This document shows, piece after piece, positions 38,410-49,848 of a DNA stretch of 64,000 nucleotides. The notes beneath the pieces were generated by a model. The model saw only the letters and a program-made list of their open reading frames with translations. It searched no databases and was not told the origin of the DNA. The first letter of the stretch is position 1; each line of letters starts with the position of its first letter. Source of the stretch: Marsupella aquatica (Eukaryota > Marchantiophyta); contig OZ316892.1 of the NCBI GenBank assembly GCA_973895155.1, forward strand, positions 5,952,001 to 6,016,000. Reading direction: 5' to 3'. A program made the position numbers and the translations under genes.

Positions 38410-39640
38410 CAGGTAGTGATGACTGGATTCTAGATAGTGCATGTACTTTTATGTTTGCTCTAGAAGAGATTTTTTCAGTCCTTACACGGATTCCAACAGT
38501 TCAGTGTTGATAGGAAATGGCATCCCATGTCAAGTGGTTGGACTTGGATCTATTAGATTTCAAATGTTTGATGGTGCTGTAAGAACGTTGAGGAATGTGA
38601 GACACATTCCCAACATGATGAAAAATCTCATTTCACTTGTTTTAGAAGCAAATGGCCATCACTGGAGTTCTGCTAACGGTGTCCTTCAGGTTTTAACTAG
38701 TACTAAAGTTGTATTGAAGGGAAAGAGACATAACAATCTATACGTTTTGGAGGGCAGTGTAGTTTGTGATGAAGCCAATGTAACCTTATCTCATGAGGAG
38801 ATGGCCCGTCTGCGGCACTTCCGTTTGGGCCACATGAGTGAAAAAGGTTTGGTTATTCTTTAGAAGAAAGGATTACTTTTGGGATTACTTTCTAATTTGC
38901 AATCTTGTAAGTTGGAATTTTGTGAGCACTATGTACTTAGGAAGCAGCACAAGAAACCCTTCGGAGTTGGAACTCACACCAGCAAGGAGGTACTTGAGTA
39001 TGTACATAGTGATGTGTGGGGTCCAGCCCCTACTCCCTCACATTCTGGACGGTTGTACTATGTCACGTTCATAGATAATTATTCAAGGTATGTGTGGATA
39101 TACTTTCTACACAATAAGTCTGATGTTTTTGCCACTTTTAAGGAATGAAAAGCCCAAGTTGAGAATTAGACTGGTAATAAGGTGAGATATCTTTGATTAG
39201 ATAACGGCAGTGAATACAATTCCGGGGAATTTGGTACGTATTGTAAGGAGCAGTGGATTACCCGTCATCTCACAACAAGTTATACTCCTCAGCAGAATAG
39301 TGTTTCTGAGAGACTCAACCGAACACTATTGGACCGCTCGAGGAGTATGTTGAGTCAATCATGCTTATCACATGAGTTTTGGGCTGAAGCTGTCAACACT
39401 GTAGCTAATTTGGTAAATTTTTCTCCATCCAATTTTATTGGATTCAAGACTCCATTTGAAATGATGTACGGGCGTCCAACAGATTACTCACATCTGAGGA
39501 TTTTTGGATGTGATGCTTATGTGCTTACACCTTCTCAGCTTCGATCCAAGTTGGAGTCCAAGTCGAAGAAGTGCATTTTCCTTGGCTATCAGAAAGGTGT
39601 GAAGGGTTATAGGTTATGAGATCCAATAACCTGTAAACTA
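38410..39640 (+). pseudogene. Copia protease and integrase remnant
   Basis: A protease-like WILDSACT motif lies near 38,425. The gag-pre-integrase block is at 38,490-38,860 (LRNVRHIPNMMKNLISL; RLRHFRLGHMSEKGL). The integrase core follows, with HSDVWGPAPTPS, FIDNYSRYVWIYFLHNKSDV, LDNGSEYNSGEFGTYC and TPQQNSVSERLNRTLLDRSR, then the downstream FEMMYGRPTDYSHLRIFGC and KCIFLGYQKGVKGYR. Several in-frame stops (e.g. after LVIL near 38,863, after KE near 39,148, and before LDNGSEY) and frame changes show it is inactive. Confidence 0.85.
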
Positions 39641-39799
39641 ATTGTTAGTAGAGATGTGTCCTTTAATGAATCCAGATCATCAAAGGAGGGGGAGAGTTCT
39701 CAAGACTCCAATACTGACAAGGAGAAATCTCCCATCCCGGACCGGGTTGAGGGGAGATTAGTCATGATGTTGTTCTTGACAGGAGAGATGGAGAAGCTC

Positions 39800-40790
39800 T
39801 AGGCTTGGAGCTGGTTCCTGTGATGGAACAAGAGGAGCAGATTGTTGCTGGGGTACCTCAAATTCAACCAGCAGCAGCAGTAGATCAACCTCAGTCATCT
39901 ACTAGAAGAACTTCCAATTATTATACTAGAGCTCCTACCAGGTATGGTCAATGGGCAGACTCATCTAAGCTAGATGATATTGACATTGCACCTGATGATG
40001 ATGATATGGCTTTGATCTTGGAAGAAGGAGAGCCTTCTTCGTACAGTGAGGCTTGTGCTTCCCAGCAAAAGCATGAGTGGAATGCAGCAATGTAGAGGGA
40101 GTTGCAATCTTTGAGTGACGACAAGACATGGGAGCTGGTGGAGCTTTCAAGAGGTCAGCAAGTGGATTTACAAGTTGAAGGACAGTCCTTCAGAGGGTGG
40201 AGATAAGATCTACAAGGCAAGGCTTGGTGCCAAGGGGTCCACTCAAGAGAAAGGAGTGGACTACAATGAGGTCTTTTTACCGGTGGCTAAGTATTCAACA
40301 ATTCGGATCTTGTGTCAGCTTGTTGTGTTTTTTGGTCTGGTTTTGGATCAAATGAATGTTGTTATTGCTTTTCTCTATGACAACTTGGAAGAGTTGATCT
40401 TCATGAGACAACCACTAGGCTTTATGAAGAAGGGCCAAGAGAACTTAGTTTGCAGATTGCTCAAGTCCTTGTATGGATTGAAGCAATCTCCCAGATAGTG
40501 GAACAAGCGGTTTGTTGATTTCATGCTTGCTCAAGGTTTTACAAGGATGGTATTTGATCCTTGTGTGTATACGAAATCAATCAAGAATGATGTATTTGGT
40601 TTCATCATTCTGGTTATCTATGTGGATGACATGCTGATTGTGGCTAAAGATCAATCTGAGGTTGACAAACTCGAGACAAAATTGAGTTCTAAATTCAGGA
40701 TGAAGGATCTTGGTAAGGCCAAGAGGATCTTAGGGATGGAGATTTTTAGAAACTCTGATACTGGACAGTTGTGCCTCTTGTCTTCTTTTA
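39800..40790 (+). pseudogene. Copia reverse transcriptase remnant, 3' truncated
   Basis: Reverse-transcriptase blocks in order: KHEWNAAM then a stop, TWELVELSRGQ, KARLGAKGSTQEKGVDYNEV, LDQMNVVIAFLYDNLEELIF, LVCRLLKSLYGLKQSPR then a stop, FDPCVYTKS, the catalytic YVDD at about 40,619-40,630, and KFRMKDLGKAKRILGMEI. The first catalytic Asp block is LDQMNVVIAFL, against the usual LDVKTAFL. Homology ends abruptly near 40,785, where unrelated AT-rich sequence begins. Confidence 0.85.
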
Positions 40791-41269
40791 TTAGTCTCAA
40801 AATTGATTACAGATACCCTAAGGTTCTTTCACATAAATTTCTAATTTTCTTTGTTTTCTTTGAAAATAATTTTAAAAATCTATTTTTGTTCATACAAGAT
40901 CGATGGGTTAAGGGTTTAAATTTTGATGTGCGCTCGCAGTTACCGGACCCTGTAAATGACTTGCATTAAACTCTTGTCATTACATTGGACATAATATCAT
41001 GCAATATCTTATATAGTACTTCTTATGGATGGTTATGGGAAGACTTGATCTTCCTGCAATAGTCATTTTCCTTGCTTAGAAAAGCCTCCATTCACTTTTT
41101 CACTCACACCACATATAATAATTCCCTTTCTAGTTTCGTCCTTCCACTTTTTCTAGTTTGGATTTTTTCCACCACCTAATTCCCTTTTTGGTTTCTTCCT
41201 TCCACGTTTTCTAGTTTAATTTTTTTCACCGCCAATTTTGAAAGATGACAAGGGTATGAAAGAGAGCAA

Positions 41270-41580
41270 CCTTGTATTGTGTTTTTGTTTTTGTTTTTGC
41301 GGAGCCTTGAGAAACTAAAGCAGGCCCATCCAACAGAGTATACTTAGGCATGTATCCGGCTTTGAAGAATGCATTCAATTTTATGTAGAGTAACCACAAT
41401 CTGAGGACAATATTATGGTTTGTTTGTTTTTTGCCTTGAAAACCAAAGCAGGCCCATCCAGCAGAGATAGACGTCTTGCTCAAGAGCATGCAATTTTATG
41501 TAGAGTAACCACAAGGGAACAATATCCAGGGATCCGACAAGGACCCAGACCAGGAGGGAGAAAGGGTTAAACCAAGAGGA
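41270..41580 (-). mobile_element. SINE-like dispersed repeat copy (c)
   Basis: Shares GCCTTGAGAAACTAAAGCAGGCCCATCC, GAGTAACCACAA, GGATCCGACAAGGACCCAGACCAGGAGGGAGA and a T-rich GTTTTTGTTTTTG start with the other copies. The middle is itself duplicated (AGCAGGCCCATCCA at about 41,320 and 41,447). Confidence 0.55.
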
Positions 41581-41597
41581 TACTTAATAGACATCCT

Positions 41598-42612
41598 GCT
41601 ATGGAGCCCCTGGGCCCTCAGCGTTACTAATACAGGGAGGACGTGCGAACAACGCAAGGGTATTTTTAATGTAATACAAACATATTTTTATAATAATTTT
41701 TAAAGTAGGCAACATCCCTGTATATACATTCATCACAATATTAGTAATAAGGCTCTTATCAAATACATGTCACATTATTCTTACGCAAGGGTACCCAAAA
41801 TGCCAAGTACACGCGTCACTATATGGTTGGGACACATACAGTCATCACCTCATTTGCACACGTGTTCATATAGTAAATCAGACATTTAATTATTTGTTGT
41901 CTTAATGCAAGTTTAGTTTTGTGGGACCCTTTATAGTGGGACAAATGGTTTTGGGTAGACGTGTTTACCCACATGTTTAGGAGTTAAGTCGGGAGTTGAG
42001 TAAATGTTGGGAATCTGGGATTGATGGGGATTCATGGATCAACCCCACATGGACGAACAAGATTACTTTTGAATTCTCTTGAATCAAACAGCTAGGTATG
42101 AGGCTAGATGTGTTTGCGTGTGTAGGGGGGTATCGGGTGCTCAACCAATGTTTGTTATAGTTGGTTCAGACTTTGGAGTATTATCCCTCGATTATACATA
42201 TAGTACTCATGAAACCAGAAGTTTAGAGGCACTGTTGCGAACACTAAGAGGAGAGTGCATGCCTCTTTGTATACTATAGGAAGAACTATTCTTGTAGTGT
42301 ATTAATTTTGTTCATCTATATAAAATATGTATCCTGAACATTGGGCGTAACAGCCATACAAGTCCCCTATGCAGTCTCATCTATTTCAGTATGATATTTG
42401 CAATTTTAAAAATTCAAGGGTGTTTTCAATTCCTTGAAAAACTCTATTATAATTTACAAAAGGATAAAATTTAATAGAAAATTTAATATTTTTACATTAA
42501 CAAGGAGATTTTTTTTGTGAACAAAAATATTAAGAAGGGGTACACGGGGGGTGTCTGTTCTCATGGGGGTTCACTTAATATAGTAAGAGTGAGGGCCCAG
42601 GGTATGGAGCAT
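41598..42612. mobile_element. Non-autonomous element with short inverted ends
   Basis: The left end GCTATGGAGCCCCTGGGCCCTCA and the right end GTGAGGGCCCAGGGTATGGAGC are inverted copies. Inward, the left TACTAATACAGGGAGGACG has a diverged partner on the right. The ~950-base interior is AT-rich and non-coding. The same end sequence occurs in the gag insertion and in the foldback at 34.4-35.67 kb. It is flanked on both sides by SINE-like copies. Confidence 0.55.
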
Positions 42613-42880
42613 GTAATTCTATGTGGGGTAACCACAAGAGTACAATATTATGTTTGTTGTTTTAATTTTGCCTTGAAAACTGAAGCAGGCCCATCCAATA
42701 GAGGATAGATGTACGCTCTAGAGCATGCATGCAATTCTATGTAGGGCAACCACAATAGAACATACAATACCCAGAGATCCGACAAGGACCCAGACTAGGA
42801 GGGATCGAGAGAAGATTAAACCAGGCCCCAGAGCGGGCAACCAGGGGCCAAGGAACCAATACTTCCACCACTACACCTAT
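42612..42880 (-). mobile_element. SINE-like dispersed repeat copy (b)
   Basis: Contains GGGTAACCACAAGAG, TTGCCTTGAAAACTGAAGCAGGCCCATCC, GAGCATGCATGCAATTCTATGTAGGGC, GATCCGACAAGGACCCAGACTAGGAGGGA and a following AACCAGGCCCCAGAGCGGGC block. The last is the reverse complement of the GGGGCTCTGGTTCAACC region in the + copy near 61,033. Confidence 0.55.
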
Positions 42881-43139
42881 CCACACCCCTTGTGTGTGGA
42901 GGGGGTATCCACTCCCCCTCGAGTGTGGGGGCCCCCTCTTCCTTGAGTGTGGAGGGGTATTGAGAGGGGCTGAGGAACCAATACTTCCACCACTACACCT
43001 ATCCACACCCCTTGTGTGTGTCCCCCTTGAGTATGGAGGGGTATTGAATGTGGGACCTCTTGGTTCTAGGCTCCCCGTGTGTGTCCCCCTTGAGTATGGA
43101 GGGGTATTGAATGTGGGACCTCTTGGTTCTAGGCTCCCC
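42851..43139. repeat. Direct repeats: 122-bp and 63-bp units
   Basis: AGGAACCAATACTTCCACCACTACACCTATCCACACCCC occurs at 42,851 and 42,973. Next to it a 63-base unit starting GTGTGTGTCCCCCTTGAG is repeated exactly or nearly so at 43,014-43,076 and 43,077-43,139. The frame across it translates as a doubled 21-residue segment and is not a gene. Confidence 0.85.
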
Positions 43140-43939
43140 TGGCCTAGTATTATCTGTTTGATTCTTGGGGACCAGATGTATTATTTGTATGATCCAACAA
43201 GGTACCAGTATTGCTATTATATTGCGAGTTGATGTCGGTGGCCTTCAGGACGGAGAACATCTGCTATCACGGCGATGGCGACAGCAAAACGAGCAGTGAA
43301 AGACTCATACACAAATCCGAATTGTGCATAGTCCGATTCACACTCTACAACCTGTGTACGGATACCTCGACGGGGGCGTTGTTTTAATGAGCGGCAAGTG
43401 AGATTGAACTAATAAACTAGTAATGGACCGGATTGCTAACTAAATTGAACATCCAATGTTCGAACGAAGGTAGAGCATTGATTTCTTCTTAGTTAGAAAA
43501 CTGCTGGATTGAAGTTCCAATCTGAATTGATTTGGGGAAGATAACATGAAGATTCTGAGCTGTTTATTATTAAAAGCGGAGGAAGCTCGCTCACGTTTGA
43601 CCGGATCAGGTCTGGTCTGATGATTGATCGACAGTGGCGCTTTAAGCGGAGGAAGCTGGTTCACGTGGACCCACTCTTGTAGTGGTAAGAATTGATCGAA
43701 TCCACATCATACGCTTCACAAAAGGTTCATTCAATTAATATTAATATGTATTCTAGATGACGTGAGGTTGATCAAAGCAAGTCGAAGAATATCCTGGGCA
43801 ATTGAAAAGATAAGTTCCTCGAAAGTTGAATTGTAGCTGTATCGTCCAGATTTTGGCCTTCACTAAGACCCTTTATTGGAAATTGAACTAGAAAGCGTAA
43901 CTAAAGAACTCGTCCCCTACGTACCTCTTGCTTGTCGAT

Positions 43940-44990
43940 ATATATCAAAATGTGCTGGTAGTTCGAGATCATTCAGCCCAGTATTCAGCTCTAAGTTACG
44001 GGCCGGTCTCTCGCAGTCTCGCATACCAGGCTAGCTTTGAAAGGAGTCCTTTCCGTAGGATGGGGATCGGAGATCGGATCATGGAGTCTCTGGCTAGTAG
44101 TGCGAGCCCGTTTCCACATTTTGGTGCATCCGGCGCTGTGAGCGATACTACAAAGGGTTAGAACTATTTCACACTACTCTTCCCTAAGTACCGTTGTTTC
44201 GGGGTTTGACACGATTGTGCTGCCTGGAGTTGAATGTTTCAGGTCGAGTTTACAGTTCGCCAGGGATATCAATCGAAGTTGTACGTATATGGTCCATTTG
44301 GAAGAGGATCATAGAGGTCTTAATAATGTCTATCTCGCTCTCTACAGGGACTGCCAGGAGAGCTTTCTGTAACATGGGGATGAAATTTCGAATCATGGAG
44401 TCTTTGGCAAAAAAGAGCCTGAGTAAGAAAATTATACTTTCTTTAAGCGCTGTGGATGATGCAAAGGGTAAGAAAACTCGTCTCTTTAAGACATGTTAAT
44501 TTGACATGTGCTGGCAGACTTCCTATCGATCATCTATTCAGCTATAGTGCCGGAGGGATATAGAAGTTGCAGGGGTTCTTCTCTGGATAGATATTTTAAT
44601 CTCGCTCGTTTTTACATACAACAGGGTCTGAATGGAGAGCTTTCTGCAAGATGGTGATCCAGTGTGATCGAGTCATGGAGTCTCATGCTACTGATAATAG
44701 CCTAAGTGGTAGAAAATGCTTCCGTTTCCAAATTTTGGGGCATGCCTTATGAGCGGTACAAAGAGTAAGAACTCTTTCGAGCCTAACTATTCGTTTCGGC
44801 AACTTGAAATGCGCTGGTAGGACTTCGATCTGTGGAATGTAGTGCTCTAATTTAGATTGTCCGAGAAACAAAGTTGTCGGTTTCAATTAGCTCTGGAGAA
44901 GCATAGATGCTTAAATATTTCTTTCCCACTCTAAACAGGGTCTGAAAGGAGAGCTTTCTGTACGATGGGGACCGAAAATCAAATCTTTGA
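43940..44990 (+). repeat. Four-unit tandem array of start-codon-exon-like segments
   Basis: Units of about 280-315 bases are anchored on start codons at 44,060, 44,374, 44,651 and 44,965 (the last is the dioxygenase start). Each unit repeats four elements. An upstream ATGTGCTGG(T/C)AG is near 43,952, 44,508 and 44,808, with a diverged form near 44,217. An acceptor-like TCTACAGGG or AACAGGGTCTGAA(A/T)GGAGAGCTTTCTGTA follows. The start reads ATGGGGA...ATCATGGAGTCT. Units 1-3 end in a donor-like (G/C)AAAGGGTAAGAAC. Units 1-3 would encode short peptides (MGIGDRIMESL..., MGMKFRIMESL...), against MGTENQIFEPL in the gene. Confidence 0.75.
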
Positions 44991-47203
44991 GCCTCTGCAG
45001 GATCTGGAGTTCAGCACCCCTTCCATTTTTTACGGCAGGGATCCTACGTTCGTCCTAGAGCCACAGTTTCGACCAACAACGAAACACAATGATTTCGTAG
45101 AGCCTCTGGGCGACCAAATTCCTAGTATTGACCTTTCCCCTATCCATCAAAAGGATGCCGAAGGTTTGAAGAAGCTTGTTAAAGAAGTAGAGAAAGCAGC
45201 TCAGGAGTGGGGTTTCTTTGAAGTCGTAAATCATGGAGTACCTCTGAGTCTGATTGACACATTGGAGAAGGAGGCTCTGGCCTTTTTCTCATTGCCACTT
45301 GATGGAAAGAGCAAAATTCTCCGAACTTCTGAACGACCTTTCGGGTACTTTTATCAGGAGCTGACGAAGAATCGCAGAGACTGGAAGGAGGTGTTTGATT
45401 TTCTCGTCAAAGAGGGTGTCTCCTTTTCAAGCGCGGATGGTTCTCTTGACGTGCACAGGATAACCAGCCAGTGGCCAGAAGAACCAATAGGCCTACGGTA
45501 TTGAGTCTGATCGATTTCTCGTAATTTTGCTCTGATCTTCGTTCTGCTCTTGTGTTGGACAGGAATTTTAAATTATAAATGCCTGGCTTGCATTTTGACG
45601 ACAAAGTTCATTTTGCTGACCTTGAGAAGTTTAATATAGTTGCAGCTAACTGTTAATCCCTAGTTTAAAACTCACATGAGATTGTTCTCAGTGTGACCTA
45701 TATATTTATATAGCTAATGGCAATATAGCAAAAGTTGGGGTCTAGGTTTGTAGAGTGAAGCATGATTCTAGAATTACACCAAAATTTATGTGGATGAAAA
45801 TAATGACATATTATGTATATCCAATTGAGTATCATGATTAATTATTTTTTTCGTCATTTCTTACTATTAATTCAATCTATTAACCTGGGCATTCAGGCTC
45901 GTATAAAACTCTCAATGGTGGTATAAAGTACTCTCAATGGTCAGGGAGCTTAATATGGTTGCGTCTTTGCGTTGGGCTGCGATGACTCAGACAGTACGTG
46001 AGTATTGGTTTCCTTGCTAACTAAGGCGTAACTTTGCTGAGCAAAAAGAAACCTCTTGAAGGCTAATTGTGTCTCAAGCGAGTACGTTGCTCGTCATTCT
46101 TGTTCAGAGATGCCTGCCAGCAATACGCACGAGCAACAGAGAAATTGGGTTTCGAGCTGTTGGGCCTTCTCTCTCAGAGCCTTGGTTTGGGACCAGAGTA
46201 TTTTCACAAGCACTTCAGCAACCAAACCTCTTCTATCCGTGTAAACCACTACCCACCTTGTCCAATCCCGGACCTTGTCCTCGGGGTTGGCGGGCATAGG
46301 GATCCGACTGCTCTCACGATCCTAGCGCAGGACAAGGTGGGAGGTCTTCAAGTGAGACGCAAGGATGGAGAATGGATTGGGGTGAAGCCCAGGGGCAATG
46401 CATTCGTCATCAACCTAGGTGACCAGTTTCAGGTATTACGCTTGCTGTTTATTATTTGGCTGTGTGTTCAGCAAACCACTTAGACTGAAAGATCTCCAGG
46501 ACTTTTATCTATGTGAACGTCAGAGAAACATTAGAGTTGCATGGTCAATGAGAATACCTTTCCAAAAAAGCACTTTCAGTCCACAGTTCTCAGAGTGCAT
46601 GGTATGCCGGTATACTTTAGAGAGAAGGTGTACATCTTTAATGGGCGTCCTTGCAACTTTCCACTGACCGACCAGTGTAACAATTTTCTAGTGCGAAATG
46701 CTTACTTTAATGCAAATCGTAAACAACATTCAATTGGGAATCCAGAGTGCTAGCTAGCTTTTCCCTGGACGTTGCAATAAGAGTCCAGGGTTTTAGATTC
46801 TGCAATTCTGGCGGTATATATGGACGATCTCGTTTTTCATCTCGAACATCTTACACTATATAAAGAGACTTCATTTGTGCATGTTATTACATCATCTCAA
46901 CTTTCAGAGAGCTTCTACCACCCTGCATACGTTGTCCTCTCGATCTTGCAGGTCTGGACCAACAAGAAGTACCGCAGTATTGAGCACCGAGTGGTGGTGA
47001 ACCAGAACTACGCAAGGCTCTCGTGTGCGGTTTTCATGGGTCCTGGAATAACAACAGACGTTTATCCTCTACCAGAATTGCTGCAAGGCCAGCCGCCCAA
47101 GTACAGTCGCTACAATTACGGACACTTCATCAGCAGGAGGGTGGCAGGGAACATCCAGCAACTTGCAAGGACGGTTCAGATAGATGACTATGAAATCAAT
47201 TAA
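44965..47203 (+). CDS. 2-oxoglutarate/Fe(II)-dependent dioxygenase (DOXC type)
   Basis: Soluble non-haem iron oxygenase coupling 2-oxoglutarate decarboxylation to oxidation of a small molecule. The DOXC class covers much plant hormone and specialised metabolism. Three exons: 44,965-45,497, 46,108-46,432 and 46,952-47,203, with GT-AG introns, giving 369 residues. The DIOX_N domain (~55-170) includes IPSIDLSPIH and AAQEWGFFEVVNHGV. The catalytic domain has NHYPPCPIPD, iron ligands H241 and D243 in GGHRDPTALTILAQDKVGGL, H298 in SIEHRVVVN, and the 2OG-binding R308-x-S310 (YARLSC). The closest family I recognise is the Arabidopsis At3g19000/At3g19010-like group, of unsettled substrate. Start M at 44,965 fits the family N-terminus and lies in the last unit of the repeat array upstream. 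No disabling change. Confidence 0.92.
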
Positions 47204-48225
47204 ATGCCTTCTGTACTTAACTTGACAATTGGTTGCCAAACAAGGAATAAAAGTCTAAGTCGATATGAAAGGAGGATCTACCCAAGTCTCAAGATGAATG
47301 CAGGGCCGGTCTGATAATCTACATTCGACCCAGATCTCTTGCAATGGCATGACTTCTCTTCCCCCCTACTCTAACAGTTCTCATTTTCTCTCGTTTTGTT
47401 TTTTTGGGGCCCAGAGAGGCATGACTTTGTGATACCCCACTTGAGTAGAGACTGAGTAGGTCTTGGGTCTTGGGTTTAATTATTGTATTTTGAATGTGAT
47501 ACTCCACTTGAGTAGAGACTGAGTAGGTCTTGGGTTTAACTATTGTGTTTGAATTTTCCTTTTCTGTGGGGTTTCATCTATTTCCCTTCAATAATCTTTT
47601 TATTTTCAAAAAGGGAAACTGTCCCACCATTTATTCCAAACCAGCGGGAAAAAACCATGACGCCAATTATTAGATGGGTAATAGGAAGAGCCTTAAAATG
47701 TGTCATCCAGGTCAGAGTGGCCGCAAAGCCTACTCCTGCAGGTTGTCCCCTTGTGAGCAGGACTCCCCCCCCCCCATTTGCACACCTAGTCATATAAAAG
47801 GCCCCCTGGCCTGCCAGGCTACTGTTCATTCCTGCATGCCAGAAGTGAATAGTGGAGCCTAGTACCTTAAAACGTGGAGCTCACCTTTAAAAGTTTTCCT
47901 TAGCTAGATATGCACATCTAAGAGCTACCTCTTAAAAATCCGATAAAGACATCATCAAGGCAACTTGCATTTGTCTTGTTTTGAAAGATATGACCCTAAA
48001 GAGGAGTCTGGCTTCTTGGGGACTTCTTTTGACTGGCTCATTTTTTTGGTTTATGGGACCTTTACTGATGCTCCCATGGTCCCCTTGACCCATTCCGCTT
48101 CTGTGGACCGTGATATCTTTCACACCCTCACTCCAGGGAATTGGCTCTTCTTGGGCTCAGCAAATTGAAGCAATTTAGAAAGCTGTTTCCAGCAAGTTCA
48201 TATTTCTAGTTTTCACAAAGAAATG
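47204..48225. other. Gene-free stretch between dioxygenase and transposon
   Basis: Holds the dioxygenase 3' UTR. A local duplication near 47,430-47,540 repeats GATACTCCACTTGAGTAGAG and ACTGAGTAGGTCTTGGGTTT. A C-tract lies at 47,765-47,774. From about 47,960 to 48,225 runs the repeat into which the transposon inserted. No gene recognised. Confidence 0.45.
48223..48225. other. Target-site duplication (left), ATG
   Basis: The three bases before the left terminal CACAACTA are identical to the three bases after the right terminal TAGTTGTG (58,741-58,743), as expected for the 3-bp duplication of CACTA/EnSpm elements. Confidence 0.7.
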
Positions 48226-48282
48226 CACAACTAGATTTTGTTGCGTCGGATGCTAACAATACCTCCTCATAATCGTCGTTAA

Positions 48283-48595
48283 TATAATTTACGACTTCCA
48301 TGACTACGTTTATAACTACGTCCGATGTAACTAAGATGTCAGAGAAATCTTAGTGCCCATTGCCCCCATTTTAACATCGCTGGAAACATGTTTAAAATTA
48401 ACGTCTCTGGATGAGCTGTCCTAAACGTCGTTCTGGTCGTCGTTCAATATTAACGTCGTAGTCGAGGACGTAATGTGTTTAGGGTATCACGACGTCAATG
48501 TTTACGTCATAAAGGGAGCCGTTAAAGTGGTAACGTAGCTCTGTACAACGTTCCAAATGAATCAAGCCATGTTAGACGTTGAGTACATTGGTGTG
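48283..48595. repeat. Subterminal AACGTCGT-motif cluster 1 (left end)
   Basis: Dense variants of TTAACGTCGT in both orientations (e.g. AATCGTCGTT, AAACGTCGTT, TTAACGTCGTA, CACGACGTCAA). In the CACTA family such subterminal motifs are bound by the element's accessory protein. Confidence 0.7.
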
Positions 48596-48689
48596 GCTGA
48601 CTTGAATGAGGAGTAGTCCATGCTGACTCGAGTATAGCTTGGGTTTTCTACGGGAGGATTTTGGTTTAAGAGTGCTGAGACCAAAGTAG

Positions 48690-49322
48690 GCTTGCGTTTG
48701 TGATTTTTGGAGAATGCACTCTTCCTGAGTACAGAGAAATTGCAATGTGGGATCAGTGTTCAGTCATGGTGCGCAAGTTCTTCAAGGATGTGCATTGTTG
48801 CTTCCTTCCACTTGGTGAAGAGGACAAGACTATACATGGGTTCTTTTGTCGGGGAGGTGTTATTGAGAAGTTGTGTACGAAACAGACTACTTGCTGGCCT
48901 ATACGTGGAAAAACGTTGTTGAGCACTTCAGTGACTACCATGGATTGATCGAGCACTTTGCAGAGACAGTTCATTTCATTTCTATCCGTTGGGTAGAGTG
49001 CTCAATTCTGGCCAACAAACAGTTGGATCCAGGAGACTTCCTGCTGCATCCAGGTGATGATCAGATGTTGGATGAGGCGCCCAACCCAGATGATGGGGAG
49101 GCATATCCACCTACATTGCCCAAATGTGAGCTGTCTCCGACTGAGCTTCACATTGTCTTGTATGATTACAAGGAAAGTTGTGCAGCTGAGGTTGAGGCTG
49201 AAAGGCTAAAGACTGGGGAAGAGGTCGTCCGGAAGAAATGGAACCAGAGGCAGAGGCGTGATTCTTACAAAAGAAGGAAGGCAGATGAGGAGTACTACTG
49301 GTCTGGTGAAGGAACTCCTTAA
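48690..49322 (+). CDS. Unrecognised ORF near the transposon left end
   Basis: An open frame at 48,873-49,322 (MYETDYLLAYTWKNVVEHF... to stop) has a Glu/Lys/Arg-rich, probably coiled C-terminus (EVEAERLKTGEEVVRKKW, QRQRRDSYKRRKADEEYYW). A different frame just upstream (about 48,697-48,945) encodes another plausible stretch, EYREIAMWDQCSVMVRKFF, so the original gene probably spans both with a frame break or intron. I recognise no family. It could be a third transposon gene or captured host sequence. Confidence 0.35.
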
Positions 49323-49494
49323 GTAGCAACAATCTGGATGTCAGTGGATGAGGCAGTTTAGTGATTCGGCTAGGTTATAGTCGCTTTGTGGTGGACATGC
49401 AATACAGTGCTTTGTAGGACCTTTGTATCTCTATATCATACTGAATCTGAATAAAGACTCCCTCATGTTTTTCATTTTGAATGCATGTGCCAAT

Positions 49495-49790
49495 TAATGT
49501 CACCACTGTCATTAACGTCGCACGGATATATTTATATAGTAACATTGCAATACATGACGTCTTTGGTTTAATACGTACCCTAAAACAACGTAAGTTAGTG
49601 TAACGTCGTTGTATGTGGAGAATCAACGTCGTGTGGAATAAAGTAAACTGGGTCGTGGGTAAATTAATGTCGTTTAGGGCTCAATAAAATGACGTTAATT
49701 GGAATTAACGTCTGCCTAGTACGACGTAGTTTGTAGATACATTGGTCTACCAGACGTAGTAGTCATACAACGACGTTACCCACAAATGCT
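49495..49790. repeat. AACGTCGT-motif cluster 2
   Basis: Many motif variants (ATTAACGTCGC, GTAACGTCGTTG, TCAACGTCGTG, GACGTTAATTGG, CAACGACGTTAC) lie between the unrecognised ORF and the 3' end of the transposase gene. They are internal rather than terminal. Confidence 0.65.
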
Positions 49791-49848
49791 ACAAACCCAC
49801 ATGAAGGTGGCCATAACGAATATATACATGCACTGAATACATTTATGG

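Larger units (their letters stand above)
35681..40790 (+). mobile_element. Truncated, decayed Ty1/Copia retrotransposon
   Basis: The order is 5' LTR, primer-binding site, gag with zinc knuckle, protease, integrase, reverse transcriptase. Integrase before reverse transcriptase marks the Copia superfamily. Homology stops in the C-terminal part of the reverse transcriptase near 40,785. The RNase H, polypurine tract and 3' LTR are absent. Multiple stops and frame changes interrupt pol, and a ~240-bp insertion splits gag. It cannot be autonomous. Confidence 0.88.
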
